In this document: positions 1-5,789 of the stretch, piece after piece | Numbering within the stretch: the stretch's first letter is position 1 | How the letters are laid out: every line of letters starts with the position of its first letter | Origin: Clostridiaceae bacterium | Lineage (GTDB): Bacteria > Bacillota > Clostridia > UMGS1883 > JAAYMJ01 | Reading direction: 5' to 3' | NCBI GenBank assembly: GCA_012521455.1 | Contig: JAAYMJ010000210.1 | Location: 1-15,705, forward strand | Length of the DNA stretch: 15,705 bases | Position numbers and translations under genes: made by a program | Notes under the pieces: model-generated | Seen by the model: only the letters and a program-made list of their open reading frames with translations | What the model was told of the DNA's origin: nothing | Database searches by the model: none

Positions 1-1436
1 ATCTCCGTAATGTATGACGGGTCAATATCCCGGTATACGGGATAGATATTTTTCTTGTATTCTTCGCTTTCCAAAAGGGGTTTTATGATTTCCAAATACT
101 TTTCATAGTCAACCCTATAACTTCTTGCCATCATCCTGCCGTTTTTTAAGATATAAATGATGGTATCATGCTTTGTGGTTTCATCTTCAGGGTCACGGTT
201 TTTAATGATTTCCTTGTGGTAATTAATTATTGCCTCAATATTTTCGCGCCCCTCGATTTTAGTTTCCATATCCAATATGTCATAATCATATTTGCCCGCT
301 TCTTTTATCCTGACGGTGTAAATTGAGTCATTGTAATAAATCCTTGCCACATCATCCGGCTTTGGAACCCTTTTTTCAAACCCGATAATGTCAAACTCAA
401 TAAACGCCACCACCAAAGCCATTGCTAAAACATAGCCTAAAAAGCCTTTGTAGGAATCAAAAACCTTAAAGCTTTTCCTAAGCATCATTTCAGCCGCCAC
501 ATAGCCCAATAGCGCCCAAAGGATTAAGGAAACCCAGATGTAGCTGTCGCCCTTCATTTCCATAATGTACATGGTTCCAAAGGTGGAGACGCAAAATGTA
601 AAGCCGTATTTAAAAATCTGGCGCATAAAGGGGAAGGTGATAATTTCCTGCGCCCATTCAAGTTTTCGGTACTTATACGCGATATAGCTTAACATGTAAA
701 AAACAATAATCGCCAAAATGTAGCATGTAACTTCCACCCATGTAAACCTTCCCGTGTAAAATTCCGTAATTTTTACAAAGGGAAGCCATGAAAAGATGGA
801 CTCGTCAAAGTACGCCTCAAACCCGTAGAGAAAATAATCGCAAAAATATACGTATATAAGATAAAACGCAAAGGGGAGCAAATTAAATATGTATGTCAAT
901 ATGCCCTGGGCAACGGAACTTCCTGAAAACATGCCCACAAACACGCATATCATATAGTTTAAAAATCCCATTAAAATTGAAAACCCAAGCCAATATAGGA
1001 TGTCGCCTTGTTTAAACAAGAAAGAAAGACCGCTTACATTTTTAACATACAAAAGCGCAAGGGCGTTTAATAAAATTGGCGCGGAAAATAGCAAAAAGCC
1101 TGACAAAGTCATGTTAAACAGGATTTGTCCCCGGGTAAACGGCATGGAATGAATCATCGTGGCGGATTTGGTTGTCTGCAGATACCGCATAATAAATACC
1201 GCCAAAAAGATGGGGACTATATATAAAAGGGCAATGGTAAACATGGCTGTGTTTGAAAAAGCCCTTGATAAATCATAATTCCTGCTGTATTGCTGGATAT
1301 AGTCGGGTTTTTTTAACATTAGCACCATAGGAAGCGATACAAACTGAGTGGCAAAGTATAAAAAGGATATCCACCAGTATCTTTTTATCACGCTTGAAAA
1401 CAAGCCCTTGTTAAATAATGACGTTTGTGATTTCAT
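1..1436 (-). CDS. ABC transporter permease, YtrC-like, partial (C-terminus beyond window)
   Basis: Membrane subunit of the ABC transporter whose ATPase lies just upstream. The reading frame is open from an ATG at 1436-1434 to the window edge (478 codons, no stop), so the C-terminus is missing. My translation starts MKSQTSLFNKG and shows about eight or nine hydrophobic segments, among them LYFATQFVSLPMVLML, ILFNMTLSGFLLFSAPILL, ILTYIFNLLPFAFYLIYVYF and LGYVLAMALVVAFIEF. After these comes a soluble tail of at least 110 residues (positions about 365-478). A polytopic ABC-2-type permease with a C-terminal soluble domain is typical of permeases paired with YtrA/YtrB-like genes. The start overlaps the ATPase end by 26 bp, implying translational coupling, and a GGG-rich ribosome site (AAGGG) lies just before the ATG. 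The substrate cannot be told from sequence. Family assignment rests on hydropathy and context more than on a diagnostic motif. Confidence 0.82.
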   Translation of the reverse strand, partial: MKSQTSLFNKGLFSSVIKRYWWISFLYFATQFVSLPMVLMLKKPDYIQQYSRNYDLSRAFSNTAMFTIALLYIVPIFLAVFIMRYLQTTKSATMIHSMPFTRGQILFNMTLSGFLLFSAPILLNALALLYVKNVSGLSFLFKQGDILYWLGFSILMGFLNYMICVFVGMFSGSSVAQGILTYIFNLLPFAFYLIYVYFCDYFLYGFEAYFDESIFSWLPFVKITEFYTGRFTWVEVTCYILAIIVFYMLSYIAYKYRKLEWAQEIITFPFMRQIFKYGFTFCVSTFGTMYIMEMKGDSYIWVSLILWALLGYVAAEMMLRKSFKVFDSYKGFLGYVLAMALVVAFIEFDIIGFEKRVPKPDDVARIYYNDSIYTVRIKEAGKYDYDILDMETKIEGRENIEAIINYHKEIIKNRDPEDETTKHDTIIYILKNGRMMARSYRVDYEKYLEIIKPLLESEEYKKNIYPVYRDIDPSYITE

Positions 1437-2310
1437 ATCCCTTATCCCCCATTTCATAAATGAATACTTCTTCTAAAGAAAGCGGAATTATATCAAAAAT
1501 TAAAGGATCGTGTTTTGACATAACTTCCCTTATTTTTTCCATTTCGCCTTTTATGATGAGCATATTAACGCTTCCAATTGACTGATGGTGCAAAACCTTA
1601 AGCTCGTTTGAAATTTCTTGCGGGAATTCCTGCCTGAATGCCACCTGGACTTTGTGAATGTCGCTTTTTACATCATCCAGCGCCTTTTCAATGATGATTT
1701 TTCCCCCGTGCAAAATCCCCACATGGTCACAGATATCCTCAAGTTCCCTTAAATTGTGGCTGGATACCACGACGGTGGTATTTCGTTCGGTGATGTCCTG
1801 CACAATCAAATTCCAAACCTTTCTTCTCATAACCGGGTCAAGGCCGTCCACCGGCTCATCCAAAATTAACACATCGGGCATGGCGCAAATCCCAAGCCAG
1901 AAGGCCACCTGCTTTTGCATGCCTTTTGAAAGCTTTGATATTTTCTTTTTGGTGTCAATGGGAAAGACTTCTTTCAGCTTTAAAAAGCGCTCCATGTTAA
2001 ATTTGGGGTAAACGTTTTTATAAAGCTTTACCATGTCCTCGGTGTTAAAGGTTTGGAAAAAGTATAAATCGTCGGGGATGAATATCATTCTCTTTTTAAT
2101 TTGAGGGTTTTCATAGACGTTTTGCCCGTCAATCAGGCACTCCCCTTCTTCCTGCATAAAAACCCCGGATAAGTGTTTTAGCAGGGTGGTTTTTCCCGCT
2201 CCGTTTGGGCCTACCAACCCATACACCGCCCCTTTGGGCACATTCATTGACAAATTATCTAAAACAACGCTTTTTCCGTATCTTTTTGTAAGATTTGAAA
2301 CTCTTATCAT
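1411..2310 (-). CDS. ABC transporter ATP-binding protein, YtrB-like
   Basis: Nucleotide-binding subunit (299 aa) that powers the permease encoded downstream. Walker A GPNGAGKT is at residues 34-41, the LSKGM signature at 127-131, Walker B VLILDEP with catalytic Glu152 at 147-153, and the switch histidine H185 in SSHNLRELE. The usual Q-loop glutamine is not evident: the region reads FIPDD near residues 77-81. The last 90 or so residues form an extension that does not match the core ABC fold and may contact the permease or be regulatory. The gene starts inside the gntR stop (ATGA, 4-bp overlap), with a GGGGAGGAAG ribosome site 4-14 bases before the ATG, and overlaps the permease start by 26 bp. 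The gntR-ATPase-permease order matches the ytr-type envelope-stress exporters of Firmicutes. The ATPase call is secure; substrate and direction are inference. Confidence 0.95.
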   Translation of the reverse strand: MIRVSNLTKRYGKSVVLDNLSMNVPKGAVYGLVGPNGAGKTTLLKHLSGVFMQEEGECLIDGQNVYENPQIKKRMIFIPDDLYFFQTFNTEDMVKLYKNVYPKFNMERFLKLKEVFPIDTKKKISKLSKGMQKQVAFWLGICAMPDVLILDEPVDGLDPVMRRKVWNLIVQDITERNTTVVVSSHNLRELEDICDHVGILHGGKIIIEKALDDVKSDIHKVQVAFRQEFPQEISNELKVLHHQSIGSVNMLIIKGEMEKIREVMSKHDPLIFDIIPLSLEEVFIYEMGDKGYEITNVII

Positions 2311-2684
2311 TTTTCTTCCTCCCCATGGTAGATATTTCTTACCATTAAGATCAGGCTTTCTTCTTCTTCGCCTAGCTCTTTTAGTGTTTTTGCGCTCTTT
2401 TCAAATTCCTTCTTAACTTCAAGCACCTTTAGCTTTGTTAGGTTATGGGCATGGCTTGTCACAAAACTCCCACGCCCCTTTACCGTGTGGATATATCCTT
2501 CGTTTTCCAAGTCCCGGTACGCTTTTTGTATGGTGTTTGGATTTATCGTAAGCATAACCGCCAGCTCCCTTACTGAAGGAATTTTTTCGTTTTCCTTTAA
2601 TATGCCCCGCAGTATCATTTCTTTTATATTGTCTTTTATCTGCTCGTATATGGGGCGCCTGTCGCTAAAATCAAGCGTAAACAC
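2307..2684 (-). CDS. GntR-family transcriptional regulator, YtrA subfamily
   Basis: Short (125 aa) GntR regulator, first gene of the ABC operon and its likely autorepressor. A winged helix-turn-helix occupies residues about 10-76, with the recognition region IPSVRELAVMLTINPNTIQ and the wing YIHTVKGRGSFV. The remaining 50 residues are a charged, probably helical tail with no large effector-binding domain, which is what defines the small YtrA subfamily. The start is a GTG at 2684-2682, chosen because a perfect AGGAGGT ribosome site (2691-2697) lies six bases upstream and the family N-terminus (LDFSDRRPIYEQI) begins directly after it. The stop overlaps the ATPase start by 4 bp. A perfect inverted repeat at 2717-2750 overlapping the promoter is the probable operator. 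Known YtrA-type repressors respond to cell-wall-active antibiotics; whether this one does is inference. Confidence 0.93.
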   Translation of the reverse strand: MFTLDFSDRRPIYEQIKDNIKEMILRGILKENEKIPSVRELAVMLTINPNTIQKAYRDLENEGYIHTVKGRGSFVTSHAHNLTKLKVLEVKKEFEKSAKTLKELGEEEESLILMVRNIYHGEEEK

Positions 2685-2716
2685 CTTCTTACCTCCTTTT
2701 TTGTATAAGTGTATGA

Positions 2717-2750
2717 AGTGTACTATCTGTATTATTTAATATAGTACACT
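2717..2750. promoter_or_regulatory. Inverted-repeat operator, probable YtrA-type GntR binding site
   Basis: AGTGTACTAT (2717-2726) and ATAGTACACT (2741-2750) are perfect 10-bp inverted repeats separated by 14 bp. The outer hexamers AGTGTA and TACACT equal the half-sites I recall for Bacillus subtilis YtrA, although there the reported spacing is 13 bp and here it is 22 bp. A further AAGTGTA half-site lies in direct repeat at 2707-2713. The right arm covers the gntR -10 and the left arm falls just downstream of the predicted start, so binding should silence the operon. The half-site match is visible; the identity of the bound protein is inference. Confidence 0.65.
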
Positions 2751-2769
2751 ATTGCTAAAAATATGTCAA
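2741..2769 (-). promoter_or_regulatory. Sigma-A-type promoter of the gntR-ABC operon
   Basis: On the minus strand TTGACA (2769-2764) is followed after exactly 17 bases by TACTAT (2746-2741). The -35 is consensus and the -10 matches four of six positions. Transcription would start near 2734, leaving a leader of about 50 nt before the GTG. The -10 lies inside one arm of the inverted repeat at 2717-2750, which fits repression by polymerase exclusion. Confidence 0.6.
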
Positions 2770-2846
2770 TATATTCTAAAAAAATTTTTAAAAATTTTTT
2801 TGAAAATTTTATGTAAACAGGTTGGTGTTTTTTGTATTAATTTGTC

Positions 2847-2873
2847 ACCTAAAGTAGAAATTTTCATATTATA
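2847..2873 (+). promoter_or_regulatory. Sigma-K-like sporulation promoter of the collagen gene pair
   Basis: CACC (AC at 2847-2848) is followed after 16 bases by CATATTATA (2865-2873), an exact fit to the mother-cell sigma-K pattern AC-N16-CATANNNTA. Transcription would start near 2881, giving a leader of about 80 nt ending in a strong ribosome site. A weaker sigma-A reading is possible (TTGTCA 2842-2847 with TATTAT 2867-2872, spacing 19, which is too long). Exosporium collagen genes such as bclA of the Bacillus cereus group are known to be sigma-K dependent, so promoter type and product agree. The short consensus means chance occurrence cannot be excluded. Confidence 0.55.
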
Positions 2874-2963
2874 TAAAAGAGATACAACAGGTGTTTTTTA
2901 TTCATAAAATGGACAAAGCACAAAAGCCCTATATGGATTTAAATTCTCAAGAGGGAGGATAAT

Positions 2964-4361
2964 ATGGCAGCAAATATTGCTTTGCAGGTTGAAATGCTTG
3001 CCGGTACCGAGATATTAAATGACCAAAGAGTCGAATTTGATACTCTGGTTATCCAAAATGGCAATATTACTTTTGATAACACCACTGGAGTAATAACTAT
3101 TAACGAGCCTGGAAGGTATACAATAAACTGGTTTGTAGCGGTACAATCCGTTTCAAGCAGCAAATTCCCTGTTTTTGAAATTGAAACCACGCCACCAACT
3201 GAGGTTGTTGCCGGAAATTCCCCGGTTAAAACAACCGAAGTCAGCGGATTTGCTATTATAGATGTACCCGCCGCAGGCACAGTGCTTGAATTAATAAATA
3301 GAAGCGGCGCAACCGTGTACTTGGCTCAAACAGTTCCCGTTAAGGCTTCATTAATGATACTAAGTGATGACGAAGCAGCGACAGGCCCGACTGGTGCAAC
3401 TGGCCCGACAGGCCCGACTGGTGCTGATGGTCCGACTGGTGCAACTGGTGCAACAGGTCCTACTGGCCCCACTGGTGCTGATGGTCCGACAGGCGCTGAC
3501 GGTGCAACAGGCCCAACAGGTCCGACAGGCGCCGACGGTGCTACTGGACCGACAGGTCCTACTGGTGCGGATGGCCCGACTGGTCCTACAGGCCCGACTG
3601 GCGCTGACGGTGCAACTGGTCCGACAGGCCCGACTGGTGCAACTGGTCCTACTGGTCCGACAGGTGCTGACGGTGCTACTGGCCCAACAGGTCCGACTAG
3701 TGCTGATGGCGCAACAGGCCCAACAGGTCCTACTGGCCCCACTGGTGCTGATGACGCAACAGGCCCGACTGGTCCCACTGGTGCTGACGATGCGACTGGC
3801 CCCACTGGCCCCACTGGTGCTGATGGCGCAACTGGTCCTACTGGTCCCACTGGCCCGACTGGTCCCACTGGTGTTGGTGTAACTGATGAAGGCTTCTCGG
3901 CATTTATACAAAACGTGCTTGCAACTTCATCCACTCAATTAACTGGCTGGACAGTAACCCCACCATATTTCAATAACACTACCTTTGACCCGGCAACTGG
4001 TGAATTTGAAGTTCCTGAAACCGGCACCTATTTGATAACTGCAACGATTAACTACGAAGTGGATGGGACCATTGACTCAGCCCTAGCGCCTGGAGTTACC
4101 CCTTATTTTGTGGTAAGAAGGACATCGCCGGTAGTTACCGAACTAATTTCCGGTGAGTTGCCAGTATTTGAAGTGGACTTAGCCGGGACATTGACAACAA
4201 GGGTTATTTTAGCCAATAGCGAAGTTACCCTGGCAGGGGAAGTTGAGCTAAACGCGGGTGATATTGTAGGATTATTCTATGAAGACGATACCATGACATT
4301 GGGTTTGAACTTGGGTTCAATTGATAAAGGTATTTTCTGGTCCATCACCAGATTAAGCTGA
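2964..4361 (+). CDS. Collagen-like spore-surface protein with two C1q/BclA-type beta-domains (long paralog)
   Basis: Predicted structural protein of 465 aa in three parts. Residues 1-138 form a beta-rich domain resembling the C-terminal C1q/TNF-like domain of BclA proteins ([29 protein letters not shown]). Residues 141-302 form 54 collagen triplets, mostly GPT, GAT and GAD (DNA 3384-3869). Residues 303-465 form a second C1q-like domain ([31 protein letters not shown], ending FWSITRLS). There is no signal peptide or membrane segment, as expected for a mother-cell product deposited on the spore. Three triplets have lost glycine: Ser246, Asp264 and Asp276, each by a G-to-A change relative to matching sequence in the paralog. 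The ATG at 2964 has a GGGAGG ribosome site five bases upstream. The paralog follows 58 bp downstream. Thr-rich triplets in BclA carry O-glycans; the same here is inference, as is the spore location. Confidence 0.88.
   Translation: MAANIALQVEMLAGTEILNDQRVEFDTLVIQNGNITFDNTTGVITINEPGRYTINWFVAVQSVSSSKFPVFEIETTPPTEVVAGNSPVKTTEVSGFAIIDVPAAGTVLELINRSGATVYLAQTVPVKASLMILSDDEAATGPTGATGPTGPTGADGPTGATGATGPTGPTGADGPTGADGATGPTGPTGADGATGPTGPTGADGPTGPTGPTGADGATGPTGPTGATGPTGPTGADGATGPTGPTSADGATGPTGPTGPTGADDATGPTGPTGADDATGPTGPTGADGATGPTGPTGPTGPTGVGVTDEGFSAFIQNVLATSSTQLTGWTVTPPYFNNTTFDPATGEFEVPETGTYLITATINYEVDGTIDSALAPGVTPYFVVRRTSPVVTELISGELPVFEVDLAGTLTTRVILANSEVTLAGEVELNAGDIVGLFYEDDTMTLGLNLGSIDKGIFWSITRLS
3384..3869 (+). 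repeat. Collagen triplet-repeat tract of the long paralog (54 x 9 bp)
   Basis: A 486-bp tract of 9-bp units encoding Gly-Pro-Thr, Gly-Ala-Thr and Gly-Ala-Asp, arranged in irregular higher-order units of 36-45 bp ([12 protein letters not shown] with extra GPT). Codons vary between units (ggt/ggc, ccg/cct/ccc/cca, aca/act), so the tract is not freshly expanded. Glycine is missing at 3699-3701 (AGT), 3753-3755 (GAC) and 3789-3791 (GAT). The skewed composition leaves several long spurious reading frames open on both strands. Confidence 0.95.
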
Positions 4362-4419
4362 TAAATTTAGATAGTAATGCTAACCTCCTTGCAAGTTTAA
4401 TGTTATATGGGAGGATAAT

Positions 4420-5613
4420 ATGGCTAATATTGCATTACAAGTTGAAAAACTTGCCGGTACCGAAATATTAAATGACCAAAGGGTTGAATTTGACAATTTA
4501 GTTATTCAAAATGGCAATATTTCTTTTGATAATATGACAGGTGTAATCACTTTTAACGAACCTGGCAGGTATACAATAAATTGGTTTGTAGCGGTTCAAT
4601 CCGCTTCAAACAACAAATTCCCCATTTTTGAAATTGAAACAACTCCTGCAACCGAAGTAATCGCGGGCAATTCCCCGATTAAAACCAGCGAAGTCAGCGG
4701 ATTTGCAATTATAGATGTACCTGCTGCCGGAACTGTTTTAGAATTAATTAACAGAAGCGGCGCGTCCGTATTCTTGGCTCAAACGGTTCCGGTTAAGGCT
4801 TCATTAATGATACTAAGTGATGACGAAGCAGCGACAGGCCCGACTGGTGCAACTGGTCCTACTGGCCCCACTGGTGCTGATGGCGCAACAGGTCCGACTG
4901 GTCCCACTGGTGCTGACGGTGCTACTGGCCCCACTGGCCCCACTGGTGCTGATGGCGCAACTGGTCCTACTGGTCCCACTGGTGCTGACGGTGCTACTGG
5001 CCCAACAGGTCCTACTGGCCCCACTGGTGCTGATGGCGCAACAGGCCCAACAGGTCCTACTGGCCCCACTGGTGCTGATGGCGCAACAGGCCCGACAGGT
5101 CCCACTGGCCCGACTGGTCCCACTGGTGTTGGTGTAACTGATGAAGGCTTCTCTGCTTTCTTGCCAACCCTTTCTGTAAACGCCACAACCCTATTGACAG
5201 GCTGGTCAGTAACATCCCCGTATTTCAATAACACTTCCTTTGACCCGGTAACAGGTTTATTCGTTGCTCCTGAAACCGGCACCTATTTGATTGAAGCAAC
5301 GATTAACTATTCAGCCGGAACTCTTACCGCAAGTGTAGGCGGCAATATTGACCCATACTTTGTGGTAAGAAGGACATCTCCGGTTCTAACCGACCTCATC
5401 ATAGGTTTTATCCCGTTATTAAGCATTAACATCGTAGGACTTTTGCCCGTAAGGGTAATTTTAGGAAATGGCTCAATTACCTTAGCAGGCGAAGTTGAGC
5501 TAAATGCGGGTGATACTGTGGGTCTATTCTATGAAGCTGACGGCTTAACTTTAACCTTAGACCTCGGCGCAAATAACACCGGTATTTACTGGTCTATTAC
5601 CAGATTAAGCTAA
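4420..5613 (+). CDS. Collagen-like spore-surface protein with two C1q/BclA-type beta-domains (short paralog)
   Basis: Tandem paralog (397 aa) of the preceding gene with the same three-part design: N-terminal beta-domain (1-138), 32 uninterrupted collagen triplets (140-235, DNA 4837-5124) and C-terminal C1q-like domain (236-397). The N-terminal domain is very similar to its neighbour's ([17 protein letters not shown] against [18 protein letters not shown]). The C-terminal domains diverge in the middle but keep common ends ([10 protein letters not shown] and the final WSITRLS). Unlike the long paralog, every triplet keeps its glycine. The ATG at 4420 has GGGAGG at 4409-4414, the same GGAGGATAAT-ATG context as the first gene, so leader and gene were duplicated together. 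No promoter or terminator is evident in the 58-bp gap, so cotranscription from the sigma-K-like promoter is likely. The two could form homo- or heterotrimers; this is inference. Confidence 0.88.
   Translation: MANIALQVEKLAGTEILNDQRVEFDNLVIQNGNISFDNMTGVITFNEPGRYTINWFVAVQSASNNKFPIFEIETTPATEVIAGNSPIKTSEVSGFAIIDVPAAGTVLELINRSGASVFLAQTVPVKASLMILSDDEAATGPTGATGPTGPTGADGATGPTGPTGADGATGPTGPTGADGATGPTGPTGADGATGPTGPTGPTGADGATGPTGPTGPTGADGATGPTGPTGPTGPTGVGVTDEGFSAFLPTLSVNATTLLTGWSVTSPYFNNTSFDPVTGLFVAPETGTYLIEATINYSAGTLTASVGGNIDPYFVVRRTSPVLTDLIIGFIPLLSINIVGLLPVRVILGNGSITLAGEVELNAGDTVGLFYEADGLTLTLDLGANNTGIYWSITRLS
4837..5124 (+). repeat. Collagen triplet-repeat tract of the short paralog (32 x 9 bp)
   Basis: A 288-bp tract of 32 intact 9-bp units encoding GPT, GAT and GAD. 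The higher-order unit [12 protein letters not shown](-GPT) recurs regularly, more regularly than in the long paralog. Stretches match the long paralog's tract over about 70 bp with one mismatch (5027-5096 against 3700-3769), consistent with exchange between the two. Confidence 0.95.
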
Positions 5614-5633
5614 TAATTTTATTTCCCCCAATA

Positions 5634-5697
5634 AAAACCAGCGAAGTCAGCGGATTTGCAATTATAGATGTACCCGCTGCCGGAACTGTTTTAGAAT
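5634..5697 (+). pseudogene. Remnant of a collagen-like gene's N-terminal domain
   Basis: This 64-bp segment matches 4681-4744 of the short paralog at 63 of 64 positions and lies 20 bp after that gene's stop. It encodes [21 protein letters not shown] in frame and then hits TAA; a TAA also precedes it closely, so it is not a gene. About ten more bases to its left (5624-5633) match loosely. The single difference (C at 5675, where the short paralog has T) matches the long paralog's codon. It is best explained as a scar of a third copy or of an aberrant recombination event in the tandem array. Confidence 0.8.
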
Positions 5698-5749
5698 AAA
5701 ACCATAACATTAAATGTGGCATGTTTTTGGTTCTCAAACCAATTATCTT

Positions 5750-5789
5750 AAAAAAAGAAAGCTGACCTTTCGGTCAGCTTTCTTTTTTT
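5750..5789. terminator. Bidirectional intrinsic terminator between the collagen genes and valS
   Basis: Stem arms 5750-5767 and 5772-5789 are perfectly complementary (18 bp, core GCTGACC/GGTCAGC) around the loop TTTC. An A-run on one side and a T-run on the other let it terminate in both directions. It serves the plus-strand collagen genes and the converging minus-strand valS. Its outer bases overlap the valS stop codon (5788-5790). Confidence 0.93.

Noticed and set aside
2760..2820. A- and T-run stretch that can fold back on itself, considered as a terminator.
   Set aside because: Both flanking operons start here and diverge, so no transcript is expected to end in it. The pairing is all A-T; it more likely acts as an AT-rich upstream promoter element, if anything.
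2908..2961. A 17-codon upstream ORF (MDKAQKPYMDL...) ending just before the first collagen start.
   Set aside because: It has no ribosome site and no recognisable features; it probably arises by chance in the leader. The second collagen gene's leader shows no counterpart.
3326..3934. Long minus-strand and alternative-frame reading frames across the collagen repeats (Val-Gly-Pro-rich, Thr-Ser-Arg-rich), also at 4779-5282.
   Set aside because: They are by-products of the biased 9-bp repeat composition, which keeps stops out of other frames. None has a plausible ribosome site or non-repeat domain, and the plus-strand collagen frame extends well beyond the repeats into conserved domains.
3384..5124. 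The 9-bp repeats considered as a CRISPR array, VNTR or mobile element.
   Set aside because: Units are in-frame GXY codons with no spacers and no flanking cas genes, inverted repeats or transposase.
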